Origin: Candidatus Marinamargulisbacteria bacterium
Lineage (GTDB): Bacteria > Margulisbacteria > Marinamargulisbacteria > UBA817
Reading direction: 5' to 3'
DNA: 23,838 nucleotides
NCBI GenBank assembly: GCA_023262965.1
Contig: JALQXX010000026.1
Coordinates: 1-23,838, forward strand
The position numbers were made by a program, and so were the translations under genes. Below are positions 12,721 through 22,570 of the stretch, one piece after another. The notes beneath the pieces were generated by a model that had not been told where the DNA came from, did not search any database, and saw only the letters and a program-made list of their open reading frames with translations. Positions within the stretch are counted from its first letter, which is position 1. Each line of letters starts with the position of its first letter.

Positions 12721-15051
12721 CTACCGCTCTTTTGGTTTTATTGCGGCTACAAATGTTTGCTTAATTTGATATCCATTTTCATCAATTACTACCAATTCAT
12801 TTGGCCCGTTTCTGAATAACAGGGGCATGTTATGATAATACTGTGTTTGGCCAACGTATTGCTGGTTTAAATACCAAAATAGTTTTATCTGATTATCGAT
12901 ATGCGCTAATTTACAGGTTACCTTTTGGTACTCGCCATCTTTATCTCTTGGAATCCATATTTGGCTATTATTCTTTGGATATACCCAGCTCATGACATCA
13001 CCAATATGGTACCCTTTATGTGCCGGGTTATGGATTGGGACTTGAGGCAGTATTGCCCCGTTTTTTGCCAGCACTTGGCGTACTTCGGGTGGATAAACCA
13101 ACCGATTAACAGCCTGATACGATCCATTTACCCAACATTGTGAGCAGACTTGGTGGTTTCCCGTGCTATTTAAATGCAAACGAAGATGATAGGGACATAC
13201 CATCATCGCCTTCCTATTTTTTGGAGCATCCCGTTTTACTGTTTTGTTGCAATTGGAACCGGCCAAAAGCCCCGTTTCCGAACAAAGTTCTACCGTTTTG
13301 AGATCCGATTGTGGACGCAAAAACCACTTGGCATACTGTGATTTAGGTAAGTAATTAAATATATCAAATAATAAAGATCCCGCGGACTGAACGCCAGATA
13401 AATTTGAATTTCCAATACCTGTAAAATTGCCAACCCAAACCCCAATTGTATATTGAGGCGTTACGCCGATTGCCCAGGCATCCCGTTGTCCATAACTGGT
13501 TCCTGTCTTCCAAGCAATGGGCCATTGATTGGAATATATATCCCAAAAATGGTCGGTTCCAGGCCTGACAAGTTGTGTTAATATATCTAGCGTAAGATAA
13601 GCGGCTCCTTTTGAAATCATGGGCATTTGTGATGTCATTTGACTGTTAGATCGACTAAATTTCAGGGGCTGAAGTTGCCCGCCACGCCCCAACATGCGAT
13701 ACAATCCTACCAGATCCCATAATCGTACTTCTGCGCCACCTAAAATAAGGGATAGCCCATAGGCCTCTGGATTACTATACACCATCGAAATACCGGCCTG
13801 CTTTAAAAAATGATAAAACTCATATACACCGTATTGATTTAAAAGGCGAACAGCAGGAACATTTAGGGATTCAACCAATGCTTGTTTGACGCGGACCACC
13901 CCATAAAATGCCTCATTCGCATTTGCTGGGGTAAATCCGTTAATATTGGTTGGTATATCAAACATAACCGTGTCCGGTAAAACAATACCCGAATCCATTG
14001 CCATTGCGGTTAAAAATGGTTTTAGTGTTGAGCCTGGAGAGCGATAGGCCTGTACCCCGTCAACCTGTCCCCCGTCCGGGTTAAAATACCCCTGAGATCC
14101 AATGTAAGATAAAATCTCACCAGTATCTGTATCAGCAACCAAAATCGATAAATTTTGTATTCCTAAATTTTTTAACTCTCGATATTTTCGATCCGCAATT
14201 TCTTGGATTGCCAATTGAAGATCTCGATCAATTGTAGAATAGTGATAAAATTGATGGCTTTCCTTACTTACAATATAGTCAGAAAAATGTGCCGCATCTA
14301 AAGGAAAAGGAAATAGCTGTGTTGGAATTGGTTCCACCAAAGCAAGGTTATATTCTGACTGAGTTATTTTTTTTAAATCCAGTAACTTTTTTAGTAAAAT
14401 ATTTCGCTTAATATTTAGTTTGTCAGGGTTTTTAAATGGCGATATCAATGACGGCGAATTTGGGAGGACAGCTAATGTTGCAGCTTGTGCCCAAGTTAAT
14501 GCATCGGGAGGTTTATCAAAGTATAAAATAGATGCGGTATAAAATCCTTGAATATTTCCACCAAAAGGTGCATGTGAAATATACAAATTAAGAATATGTT
14601 CTTTTGAATAGTTTAGTTCCAATTTTATTGCTTGAAACAATTCCAGAATTTTATGAGCATATGTTCGGGATTTTGGTTCGGACAAACGGACAAGTTGCAT
14701 TGAAATAGTACTCGCTCCGCTAATGATCCGTTTTTCCTGACGATTGCGTCGATAAGCGTTCCAAATCGAAACAGGATTGAACCCAGGGTGCCAATAAAAA
14801 TAGCGATCTTCATAAGTTAAAATGGCTGTTTTTAGACGATCTGGGATTTGAGATTGCATCTGGGGTGGCATAATCCATTGGTCCTGGGAGTTGGTGTAAA
14901 CACGTAGATGTTTTTGATTACGGTCAACAACCACATGGCTATAATCAAATGAAAACAACGGGTTCTTTATAGGGATGGCCTTATAAAAAATAATTAGCAA
15001 TACAATTAAAAAAAATAAGCGTTTAATCAGTCTATTTTGATACAGAAACAT
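12721..15051 (-). CDS. pbpC: Penicillin-binding protein 1C (transglycosylase/transpeptidase)
   Basis: Bifunctional peptidoglycan synthase of 776 residues. One N-terminal membrane anchor lies at about residues 11-27. The GT51 transglycosylase domain has catalytic Glu81 in YEDRYFYWHPG and ISGASTISMQLVRL. The transpeptidase domain shows SxxK (S341-T-L-K344), SxN (S395-L-N397) and KTG (515-517, in WKTGTSYGQRDAW), all intact. The C-terminal roughly 90 residues match the BiPBP_C domain typical of PBP1C. The start codon lies 20 bases inside the end of the alpha-2-macroglobulin gene, so the two are co-translated or coupled, as in the widespread yfhM-pbpC pair. The accepted model is that PBP1C repairs peptidoglycan after attack while the macroglobulin traps the attacking protease. 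Confidence 0.95.
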   Translation of the reverse strand: MFLYQNRLIKRLFFLIVLLIIFYKAIPIKNPLFSFDYSHVVVDRNQKHLRVYTNSQDQWIMPPQMQSQIPDRLKTAILTYEDRYFYWHPGFNPVSIWNAYRRNRQEKRIISGASTISMQLVRLSEPKSRTYAHKILELFQAIKLELNYSKEHILNLYISHAPFGGNIQGFYTASILYFDKPPDALTWAQAATLAVLPNSPSLISPFKNPDKLNIKRNILLKKLLDLKKITQSEYNLALVEPIPTQLFPFPLDAAHFSDYIVSKESHQFYHYSTIDRDLQLAIQEIADRKYRELKNLGIQNLSILVADTDTGEILSYIGSQGYFNPDGGQVDGVQAYRSPGSTLKPFLTAMAMDSGIVLPDTVMFDIPTNINGFTPANANEAFYGVVRVKQALVESLNVPAVRLLNQYGVYEFYHFLKQAGISMVYSNPEAYGLSLILGGAEVRLWDLVGLYRMLGRGGQLQPLKFSRSNSQMTSQMPMISKGAAYLTLDILTQLVRPGTDHFWDIYSNQWPIAWKTGTSYGQRDAWAIGVTPQYTIGVWVGNFTGIGNSNLSGVQSAGSLLFDIFNYLPKSQYAKWFLRPQSDLKTVELCSETGLLAGSNCNKTVKRDAPKNRKAMMVCPYHLRLHLNSTGNHQVCSQCWVNGSYQAVNRLVYPPEVRQVLAKNGAILPQVPIHNPAHKGYHIGDVMSWVYPKNNSQIWIPRDKDGEYQKVTCKLAHIDNQIKLFWYLNQQYVGQTQYYHNMPLLFRNGPNELVVIDENGYQIKQTFVAAIKPKER

Positions 15052-18000
15052 TTTCAGCTTCTATAATCGAGCGGTAACTTCGGTCATACATTGCTTCGGC
15101 CAATGTAGGTGCCAAAATAAACTCCCCAGGACTGACTACTGAAATTTTTAATACAAAATCAAGATGCGGGGTGGATTGATTCATGTCAAAAAACCAGGAA
15201 ACACGATCATCTTGAATATCGTAATAGTCTTCCTTTCCCACTGTATATTTACTCATCCAAGTCGGTAATAGATCCTTACTGAGCCGCATATTATCGATCT
15301 CCCAACCGGAAGGTATAATTTGATCCAGCACCAATTCTTCAAGCGATTGCTTCGCTATTTCATTCTTTTTTTCAACTCGAAATAATCCCCATATTTTATC
15401 ACCCTGTTTCAACGTCTGAATATTAATGCGTTCACCATCTTCATTGAACCATTGTCGCGTAACACGAATCTTTTCATCCAGGCTTGTGATATTTTTAATC
15501 GAGGCGGCACCTTCCCAATTGACTTGAATATAGGTTAATTTTTTTTGATTTAGATTGACCTTTAGTGTTTCACCGAATCCGGAAAGCAGGGGGATTGTAA
15601 CAATGGGGCGGTCTGAACGAAATGATTGATGGGTAGACCCAATGTGAATGTCGCCACTTAATTGGTGGCCATCATTGTTCTCATAAACGGTTACATATCG
15701 GCCAACGGACAGTAACGAATAGCCTAAGGCTTGTGTAGAATACCACACATTGTTAGACAACTGATCGGTTATATTTTTTAATAACGAATCGATCAGCTCT
15801 GAATGTATCTTCAAATCCAACAGTGCATTCAAAATGATTGCCTGATCTCGTAGTCTTGACCCATATGTTCCCCCCAATTCTTGATAGTCATCGACGTCAA
15901 AACTGGCTGTGCTATAAATCTGTTTGGCATCATCTGCTTGCCCGGCAAGGGCATAGGCCGCAGCCATGAGCCATTTTTCTGTGTTACGAACATCCTCCCA
16001 CTGGTTTAATAATAAATCATTCATGGCACCAATATGCGAATTGCCCGATAACGCCAATAAATAGAGCCTATAAATACGTGTCAAACGTGAACCGGAATAC
16101 GCATTGTCGTGTTGGAATTTCAACCAGTTATTTAATAGACTATCAGGAACCTGATATCCTTTTTCTTTTGCTGCCAATAAAAAGTGCCCCGCATAGTTTG
16201 TTCCCCATTCTGAATTTGAATGTTCCCCTGGCCAATATGAAAATCCCCCCGATTGCGTTTGAAATAATTTTAAGCGCTCAATACCGGCGTTTATGTTTTG
16301 ATCAATGCGGGCCTGCTTTCCTTTTTGTTGAGCAAAAATTTCTTTAAGAAATAATTGAGGCAGAACGGCGGATGTTGTTTGTTCGATGCACCCATATGGA
16401 TATCGAACCAACCAATCCAAGCGATGTCCAATATAAAACTGAGGCAGTTTGGAAATGGTCACAAATGCAATATCCGAGCCCGGCACATCAGATTTTGGTA
16501 ATTCCCATTCGAAAATGCCACTGTCAACATTTTTTTCAAATTGTTTATATAGTTTTGAAATATGTGAGGTGGGTGAACCGACGCTAATATTGATATCCGA
16601 TTGACTCTTATGTACACCAGAATAAGCCGTTAACATAATTTGAGCCGCGCCCATCTCATTTTTAACAATCATTGGAATTTTCAAAACTGTTTCGCCGGCA
16701 TCGGACATTTGAACGCGAAATTGGGAATCGCCTTTCACCAAAACAGGCCCGGCTGTTTGAACATTTAGGGTCACTTCATGCGCTCCTTTTTGATTTGAGA
16801 ATAGGGATACCGTCATTTCAAACTGATCGTTCAATTTTAACGTTCGGGGAGCGGAACTGATTAGCATCAAAGGGGCTCTAACTGGAACGGCTGATTCATA
16901 ACGGCTATATCGATTTCCTTTGGCACCAATCACCATCACACGTACAGAACCGACATACTGCGGCATATTGAATTTGACAGAGGCAAACCCATTTTGATCT
17001 GTCCAAATGGGTCCTTTAAATAATGCAACCGGCTTAAATCGTTGCAATTTACTTGCAATCTCTTGCCGTACTAATGCATCAGCCCCACCAATTGAAAATG
17101 TTTTAAAAATGTCACCTTTATTGGCACCAATAACAGAAGAAAAATTATCGTAAGTACTAATATTTAATCGTTGTTTTGCCGTAAATAATGCTAGTGGATC
17201 CGGTGTTGTAAACCCAGTGATATCCAAAAGACCTTCGTCGACAACAGCAATAGTAAATTGTGATTTTTCTTTGTACTGAGATTGAATTTTCACTTCAAAT
17301 TCTTGATTTGGCTGGATTTCTTTAGGCGTATCGACCAAAATATTATCCCGATTATGTGGGTCCTGGACAGTAATTGGCATGATGCCATACATTCGAATTG
17401 GCAGGTCGTTTTTTGTTTGAAGATGCGGCTGAATAACAGACACGGATACGTATACATTGGGTAACATGGCGGGTGTTACTTGAAACGAAAACGTACCTTC
17501 CGATGCGTGATCCGAGATGGATGTGCGATGGGTTGATAAAATAGTCGCCCCTTTTTCGAGGGTAATCAATGCTTGAGCGCCAGGCGGTGCAGGAAAATAA
17601 ATGGTTGCGGTATCGCCCACTGTATATGCTAGCTTCTCACTACGTAACCGAATGGAGGCTGCATCTTCACCCGAGCGGGCAAGACTGCCCCACCCCACTG
17701 AAAAAAACTGGCTACTCGCATGGGCATTTTGACCAGAATCCCGAACCTCAAGCATGTACACCCCACGACTTTCAGGGGTAAAGGATATGCTTTCTGGGCG
17801 AATACCCGTGGTGAGAGTGCCTCTTTTTACCAATTCGGTAGCTTCGTCACGCTTATAACTTAGTTGATGATTGCTATTTGATTGAAACTCCCACCACCAA
17901 TATTTTTGATTTTTATAAATTGAATAGTGCACCGTTTTATCCGGTATAGGATCTCCGTTTAAATCTAAAAGAATGGTTTGGAATTTTAGGGGTTCGTTCA

Positions 18001-20593
18001 CAGGTAAATAGTTTTTTGACTGTGTATCTAATTGCTCTATACCAACATAGCGTGAGTATGGGTCATAAACAAAGGTGTTCACATGCCGAACAGGGCGGCC
18101 ACCTTTTTCCAAAACAGTACTTATTAACTGTGCTTGAACAGCACTTGGTGGTGCGGTGTGTGGATTCAATGTAAAGGGAATTTTTTGTTGCCCATTATCA
18201 TCCAACTCGCCGCTAAATAGTTGCTGTTCCGTAGGTGCTAGTGTATGGGCCATATTGCTAAAGGAATACCCCGGGTAGGATTTGAAGGATTTATTGAGAT
18301 TATCTAATCGCAGACTAACCGTTAATGGGTGGTTTTTAGCCGGATTTCCTATTAAATAGGTTGAATTGACATTCAATGTAGCCGATTTGTTTGTCATGGA
18401 GATGGCTTCGGGTTCCGTTTTTGTAGTCACCTTAAGTTTATAAGGAACGATTGTCTCAACTTTAATGGGCGTATTAAATGTGCGTGATGCTAAATCTAAA
18501 CGAGCGGACCAATTACCGGTGAGGTCATCTTCTTTTGTTGGAATGGTAAACGTATAGAAACCATCATAGCTATCGGTATTTTGAATGTCGTAAATAAGCT
18601 GGTTTTTAGGGTTATACATTTTTAGACGTGCAGGTAATCGATCGGGGACGGGCTTCCCGTTTTCTCGAGCAATAACAGATAAATGAATTGTTGAACCGGG
18701 ACGATACACGCCACGATCCGTATACATAAATGCTTGTGTACCGGATACGTGATCAATCCCCCCTGTATCGAAAGTGGACTGATTCCATTTACTTGCTGAG
18801 TCTAGCATAATAAAATTGAATTGATCATTCCAAATTGCTTTAATTAAAAATTTTTCTTGAATCAATTGGCTTTTTGGAACGGATACGACTCCATTTCTAT
18901 CTGTTTGTGTTCTAAAAAATAATTTCGCCAAGTCCTTTTTGTGCAAGCTGTCGTAATTTTGATCTAAGAAGTGTAATTGGATATTTGGTAGCGGTTGCCC
19001 CGTTTCCAAGTGTGTTGAATAAATATGGTAATGTGTAGGACTTTCTTTAACCGTTAACCCAATATCCGATCGAATTAATAGTTTATGAACGGCTGCTTTT
19101 TTAAAGTATTCAATGGAATAATTAGACGATCGTGATTGTTTTGTAGAAGAAAAAATCATATCAGAGTAAGTAAATGATAACGAAACAATATAGATGCCTT
19201 TATCTTCAACACGAAATAAATCAGCCATATTCATTGCATGTTGATGCCAGGAATTTCCTTCCGGTAGAATATCCAAGCTTCTTGAAACCAGTGGTACAGA
19301 ATTATGATGCATAAAATACGAATAAAATTCCAAATGCCGATTTTTTTGACTTGAGAACTGGTCATATTGGCGTAAGCTGGACAGATTGGATTCGTCAACC
19401 TTATAAACATCAACCCGAACACGCTTCAAATTCACCGTTTCAAACATTAACGTTCCTTTATTGGTTGATGGTAAAACATAGCCATCATGAAAAAACCGCA
19501 CTTGTGGATTTTCATGTTCCAATGAAATGGTGAATTCTTTTTTAGTCTTCATTGCAATATCCCATTGGCTTAGCACACCTGGGCTAAGGGTTATTTTAAA
19601 CGCTTTGTCCGTTTTAAAATTACCAATAATATGCAATGCATTTCCAATAATCTTAACCTGATAATCTTTTTTTTGAAGCCCTTCCACGGTCACTAACCCG
19701 GTTACATCTTGGTTGGGTTTTAATGGGTCTGAAAATTCAATCTGAATACGTGCTTGGGATTGACTCTTTTGATGAGATATCCGTACGGCCTGAAAGTCTT
19801 GAGTAGAAATTAGTGGAATTTGATCGCTAAAATGGTTTTCCAAGTTTAATTGGGATTTGGTTAGACTTAATGTGAAGGTTCCTTTGTTTGCCTTTCGGTC
19901 AACGGGCTCTGATTCAAATGTAAATTCTGTAAAATCAGAGTTTGTTGATTGAATCTTCAAGGGCATATCCGTTATGCCTTTTTTAAATTGCAATGACTCT
20001 CGAAGTAGCGCCAATGGTACGGGAGTTCTAAACTGTAATGCTCCTTGTATACGAACATGTTGACCATCGGTATCGGATACGGGTTCCCAAGCATAACGAA
20101 TTTTTTCCAACACTTGACCTTGAACGTTAATTTTTTGATCATATTTAGATGGGACGGTTTCTTTGGGGAATAGCTTCTTTGGAGCAAGCCGAATGGTATA
20201 TACCTTTCCTGCCTTAAGGGGCTGATCCGGAACAAATGTTAAGGTATTGCGTCGTGACCATGTTAACGTTCCTTTAACGGCAGATGATAAAAAACCAGAA
20301 AATACGCGTAAATACGACGTGTCTTCAACGGTACCAACGCGATCCACCCCTACTAGGGGGCGCTTAAACATCACAGTAATAGAGCTATTGGCATCAACGG
20401 TGCCTTCATTAATAAATTGAATATGGGTTGTTTTAAAAGAGTCTTTTTTATTTTCAGGGGAGGCGTTACGAATAGTCCAAAATACGAGTAGAAACGATAG
20501 TATTCCTGCAATGGTAAATACCCATTGAATAAATTTTAAAAAAATACGGGTTTTTTTATGTGAGTTTAAAAATTGGGATAATCGCTTTATCAT
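15032..20593 (-). CDS. yfhM: Bacterial alpha-2-macroglobulin, thioester type
   Basis: A 1853-residue envelope protease trap. Near residues 18-38 there is one hydrophobic anchor and no lipobox cysteine, so it should be held in the inner membrane facing the periplasm, unlike lipoprotein YfhM. A long series of macroglobulin-like beta domains follows (for example GVYRPGSTIHLSVIARENG), then the A2M domain. The thioester motif is C1402-I-E1404-Q1405 in YPYGCIEQTTS, complete, followed by the helical thioester domain with LLAAKEKGYQVPD and SGGFSYWPG. The start is taken at ATG 20593, whose ATGA overlaps the stop of the upstream SH3 gene; the frame is open to 20629, inside that gene. Together with pbpC it forms a conserved defence and repair pair. 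Confidence 0.95.
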   Translation of the reverse strand: MIKRLSQFLNSHKKTRIFLKFIQWVFTIAGILSFLLVFWTIRNASPENKKDSFKTTHIQFINEGTVDANSSITVMFKRPLVGVDRVGTVEDTSYLRVFSGFLSSAVKGTLTWSRRNTLTFVPDQPLKAGKVYTIRLAPKKLFPKETVPSKYDQKINVQGQVLEKIRYAWEPVSDTDGQHVRIQGALQFRTPVPLALLRESLQFKKGITDMPLKIQSTNSDFTEFTFESEPVDRKANKGTFTLSLTKSQLNLENHFSDQIPLISTQDFQAVRISHQKSQSQARIQIEFSDPLKPNQDVTGLVTVEGLQKKDYQVKIIGNALHIIGNFKTDKAFKITLSPGVLSQWDIAMKTKKEFTISLEHENPQVRFFHDGYVLPSTNKGTLMFETVNLKRVRVDVYKVDESNLSSLRQYDQFSSQKNRHLEFYSYFMHHNSVPLVSRSLDILPEGNSWHQHAMNMADLFRVEDKGIYIVSLSFTYSDMIFSSTKQSRSSNYSIEYFKKAAVHKLLIRSDIGLTVKESPTHYHIYSTHLETGQPLPNIQLHFLDQNYDSLHKKDLAKLFFRTQTDRNGVVSVPKSQLIQEKFLIKAIWNDQFNFIMLDSASKWNQSTFDTGGIDHVSGTQAFMYTDRGVYRPGSTIHLSVIARENGKPVPDRLPARLKMYNPKNQLIYDIQNTDSYDGFYTFTIPTKEDDLTGNWSARLDLASRTFNTPIKVETIVPYKLKVTTKTEPEAISMTNKSATLNVNSTYLIGNPAKNHPLTVSLRLDNLNKSFKSYPGYSFSNMAHTLAPTEQQLFSGELDDNGQQKIPFTLNPHTAPPSAVQAQLISTVLEKGGRPVRHVNTFVYDPYSRYVGIEQLDTQSKNYLPVNEPLKFQTILLDLNGDPIPDKTVHYSIYKNQKYWWWEFQSNSNHQLSYKRDEATELVKRGTLTTGIRPESISFTPESRGVYMLEVRDSGQNAHASSQFFSVGWGSLARSGEDAASIRLRSEKLAYTVGDTATIYFPAPPGAQALITLEKGATILSTHRTSISDHASEGTFSFQVTPAMLPNVYVSVSVIQPHLQTKNDLPIRMYGIMPITVQDPHNRDNILVDTPKEIQPNQEFEVKIQSQYKEKSQFTIAVVDEGLLDITGFTTPDPLALFTAKQRLNISTYDNFSSVIGANKGDIFKTFSIGGADALVRQEIASKLQRFKPVALFKGPIWTDQNGFASVKFNMPQYVGSVRVMVIGAKGNRYSRYESAVPVRAPLMLISSAPRTLKLNDQFEMTVSLFSNQKGAHEVTLNVQTAGPVLVKGDSQFRVQMSDAGETVLKIPMIVKNEMGAAQIMLTAYSGVHKSQSDINISVGSPTSHISKLYKQFEKNVDSGIFEWELPKSDVPGSDIAFVTISKLPQFYIGHRLDWLVRYPYGCIEQTTSAVLPQLFLKEIFAQQKGKQARIDQNINAGIERLKLFQTQSGGFSYWPGEHSNSEWGTNYAGHFLLAAKEKGYQVPDSLLNNWLKFQHDNAYSGSRLTRIYRLYLLALSGNSHIGAMNDLLLNQWEDVRNTEKWLMAAAYALAGQADDAKQIYSTASFDVDDYQELGGTYGSRLRDQAIILNALLDLKIHSELIDSLLKNITDQLSNNVWYSTQALGYSLLSVGRYVTVYENNDGHQLSGDIHIGSTHQSFRSDRPIVTIPLLSGFGETLKVNLNQKKLTYIQVNWEGAASIKNITSLDEKIRVTRQWFNEDGERINIQTLKQGDKIWGLFRVEKKNEIAKQSLEELVLDQIIPSGWEIDNMRLSKDLLPTWMSKYTVGKEDYYDIQDDRVSWFFDMNQSTPHLDFVLKISVVSPGEFILAPTLAEAMYDRSYRSIIEAENVSVSK

Positions 20594-21483
20594 GCTGGGT
20601 CCAGATAGATTCGAAATGAACGAATCCAATAATGCGTACTGCCTGAGGTTAGACGTAATGTAATGGTATTTTCACCTGGTTTTAAACCACTAACTAAAAA
20701 TTGATCTATGGCAAACACCCCACTGGCTGGTTGAAATTCAGAAACGATTAACCGGTCATTAATGTGAATACGAATAGGTGAGTACGCTGAATGATCATCG
20801 CTATCTTTCGATTGATGTTCCAATACAATTCGAGCATTTTTTTGGTTTCCCACATCAAATTTTAGCTCTATTTCACTGTCATTGTTGGCATATAAGCGAT
20901 ATGCATTGGCTGGCTCAAAAAATTCCGACTGTTTCAAATCAACAGGCATATTACTCAAAATGTGAGATTCGGAAAAATCGGCATAAAATGTAGCTGTGAC
21001 AGGTGGTGTATCCAAAAATAGGACGTTTTGTTCAGTTAAATTGCCCGTGTAGATCCATCCATTTCCGTTGGGCGTTCGCAATTTAGCTCGGCCATACCAT
21101 GTATCTATAATTGGCACAGTTTCGTTTGGTTCAACGGCCCCCACTAAAATGCCGTCTTTTGTTTTAACCGGAATAGCATAATCGACACGGTTTGTTGCAT
21201 GGTTATTTTCAATTGAAAACCGTTCGTTTTTTTTTCCAAGATATGACCAACCCGTTTTACCATCCAATAGCCTTATTTGTATAAACGTGGCTTGAACATC
21301 AATGATTGGATAGTGATATTGATAATATGCCGCTGAAACAACATCGGATGATGTGTCGGTTGATTTTCGAACAGCAACACCAGAAGGCTCACGAATTTCA
21401 AGGTATTTAGGAACACTGAATGCACTTGTCGAATAAATCAAAAAAAATATAATTGAACAACATGCGTTCAAGAAAATATTCAT
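20590..21483 (-). CDS. Secreted protein with two SH3-like domains and a C-terminal beta-sandwich
   Basis: A 297-residue exported protein of unknown exact role. Residues 1-22 are a signal peptide. Two bacterial SH3-like units follow: about 25-85 (VAVRKSTDTSSDVV... to GKTGWSYLGK) and about 95-160 (ILVGAVEPNETVPII... to NGNGWIYTGN). Such domains often bind peptidoglycan stems. The last 120 residues look like an all-beta module, with IRIHINDRLIVSEF and FLVSGLKPGENTITLRL as in carbohydrate- or jelly-roll-type domains. The gene ends in an ATGA overlap with the alpha-2-macroglobulin start, so it is part of that unit. The ATG at 21483 is chosen because a promoter lies exactly upstream; an in-frame TTG at 21519 is inside the -35 box. 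Confidence 0.72.
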   Translation of the reverse strand: MNIFLNACCSIIFFLIYSTSAFSVPKYLEIREPSGVAVRKSTDTSSDVVSAAYYQYHYPIIDVQATFIQIRLLDGKTGWSYLGKKNERFSIENNHATNRVDYAIPVKTKDGILVGAVEPNETVPIIDTWYGRAKLRTPNGNGWIYTGNLTEQNVLFLDTPPVTATFYADFSESHILSNMPVDLKQSEFFEPANAYRLYANNDSEIELKFDVGNQKNARIVLEHQSKDSDDHSAYSPIRIHINDRLIVSEFQPASGVFAIDQFLVSGLKPGENTITLRLTSGSTHYWIRSFRIYLDPA

Positions 21484-21490
21484 GCAACCA

Positions 21491-21519
21491 AATATACAGT
21501 GATCTAAGCAATTATTCAA
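21491..21519 (-). promoter_or_regulatory. Promoter of the SH3/alpha-2-macroglobulin/PBP1C unit, leaderless geometry
   Basis: Minus strand TTGAAT (21519-21514), a 17-base spacer, and TATATT (21496-21491). Seven bases then lead to the ATG at 21483, the same geometry as at hisI. No Shine-Dalgarno sequence. The promoter overlaps the last codons of the preceding 68-residue gene. Confidence 0.6.
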
Positions 21520-21722
21520 TTCTTAAAATCTGTTGTTTTGCATAAAATGTTCAGATCATTATTTACTTTAGTTCTCTCACTAACATAATCTTGTCCACCC
21601 CTTAGTATGTATTGTTCTCCAGTATCTTTTGTGTAAATAACAAATGTGTGTTGGGTGGTTTTATACTCTGGTAAAAATGAGGTTCCATTTACGTCTCGCG
21701 TTCTTATCTCAATTGTTGCCAT
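21516..21722 (-). CDS. Hypothetical 68-residue protein
   Basis: I cannot name this protein. It is short, soluble and probably beta-rich, with a central HTFVIYTKDTGEQYILRGG that resembles strand-turn-strand segments in small extracellular or toxin-associated domains of the 'HxF.VYTD..G..Y.+RGG' type; this is a visual impression only. There is no signal peptide. AAGGA lies 8 bases before the ATG, a good ribosome-binding site. It is the third gene in an AT-rich run (22377 to 21516) and the last before the SH3/alpha-2-macroglobulin unit, whose promoter overlaps its 3' end. Confidence 0.55.
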   Translation of the reverse strand: MATIEIRTRDVNGTSFLPEYKTTQHTFVIYTKDTGEQYILRGGQDYVSERTKVNNDLNILCKTTDFKN

Positions 21723-21745
21723 TCTATTTTTCCTTTAACTGAAAA

Positions 21746-22165
21746 TTAATCATGATAGATAGTTAATGAAAATTCTTTCATCATTTCTTTTTTATCGTAT
21801 TTTATTAGTATTTGCACAGCAATTATTTTCCAGGGAAGAAAAGAGGTCCTCCATTTATAAGTAGCGTACATACTTTTATAATTATTTTTTTTATTTAATA
21901 AATCTCTTTTTATATTTATTGATCTATAGTGATAATCTTTTTCTACAATCATTCCTGCTTGTTGAAGTGTTCGTGCTATATTTTGAACATCGCTCCCCAA
22001 TGGATGTAATTGAAGTAAAGCTTTTTCAGCTTCCTCTGCTGTCTTATACTTCTCAAACCTAAACTCTGATGTTAAATGCGCCATAATATATCCCCGATTA
22101 AGGATTATCCACAACCCAAAAACAATAATTACACTCCAAATTAAGCCTTTTTTCCATAATCTCAT
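21746..22165 (-). CDS. Hypothetical single-pass membrane protein, 139 residues
   Basis: Unrecognised protein. One N-terminal membrane segment lies at about residues 7-26 (GLIWSVIIVFGLWIILNRG), after a basic start, so it is probably anchored in the inner membrane with the remainder outside. The rest contains a helix-like YKTAEEAEKALLQLHP and a basic beta-rich C-terminus (LPWKIIAVQILIKYDKK). The start at ATG 22165 overlaps the stop of the upstream gene as ATGA, and GAAGG lies 4 bases before it; the frame is open to a TTG at 22186, inside that gene. Gaps of 23 bases to the next gene make a single transcript likely. Base composition is strikingly AT-rich (16 G+C in the 60 bases from 21781). Confidence 0.6.
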   Translation of the reverse strand: MRLWKKGLIWSVIIVFGLWIILNRGYIMAHLTSEFRFEKYKTAEEAEKALLQLHPLGSDVQNIARTLQQAGMIVEKDYHYRSINIKRDLLNKKNNYKSMYATYKWRTSFLPWKIIAVQILIKYDKKEMMKEFSLTIYHD

Positions 22166-22377
22166 GCTACCTTCTTTAAGTCCCAAGGTGAATCAATCCC
22201 GTAATCGATCGGATTATCGGTAATAGCTCCACGTCTACTAGTTCGAGAGGCATTGAGTTTATACTTATATGTTGTACTGGTGTTTACAGGAGTAATCGTT
22301 ACTTTGATATCTTGATCAACATTCGGCTCAATGTCGCCAAACTTAAACAAAGCACCCACTTTTGTTTTATTTTTCAT
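22162..22377 (-). CDS. Hypothetical 71-residue protein, first of a three-gene run
   Basis: Unrecognised small soluble protein. It has a beta-rich middle (QDIKVTITPVNTSTTYKYKLNAS) and a distinctive end, DNPIDYGIDSPWDL. No signal peptide or membrane segment. GGGAG lies 7 bases before the ATG. It overlaps the next gene by ATGA. Upstream, on the minus strand, TTGGGC and TATGTC with a 17-base spacer form only a weak promoter candidate. Gene starts, spacing and ribosome-binding sites argue that the run is genuinely expressed. Confidence 0.55.
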   Translation of the reverse strand: MKNKTKVGALFKFGDIEPNVDQDIKVTITPVNTSTTYKYKLNASRTSRRGAITDNPIDYGIDSPWDLKKVA

Positions 22378-22570
22378 TTTTTTTCTCCCTTATTTTCGAT
22401 TATTCTCTAGCTTATGTGTGACATACAAATCACCCATAGCTTGCCCAAATACACATGGAACTATATCATAACCATTGGCTATGTTACACTTCTGATCACA
22501 GTTTGCAAAGGATTTTGATTGGTTTGAAATATCTGGCTTGAATATTCAGTTAAATTTGGAGGCGGAAAAA

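Noticed and set aside
22414-22518. 34-residue plus-strand ORF with a hydrophobic stretch
   Set aside because: No ribosome-binding site or promoter, and it is in the control region between divergent genes.
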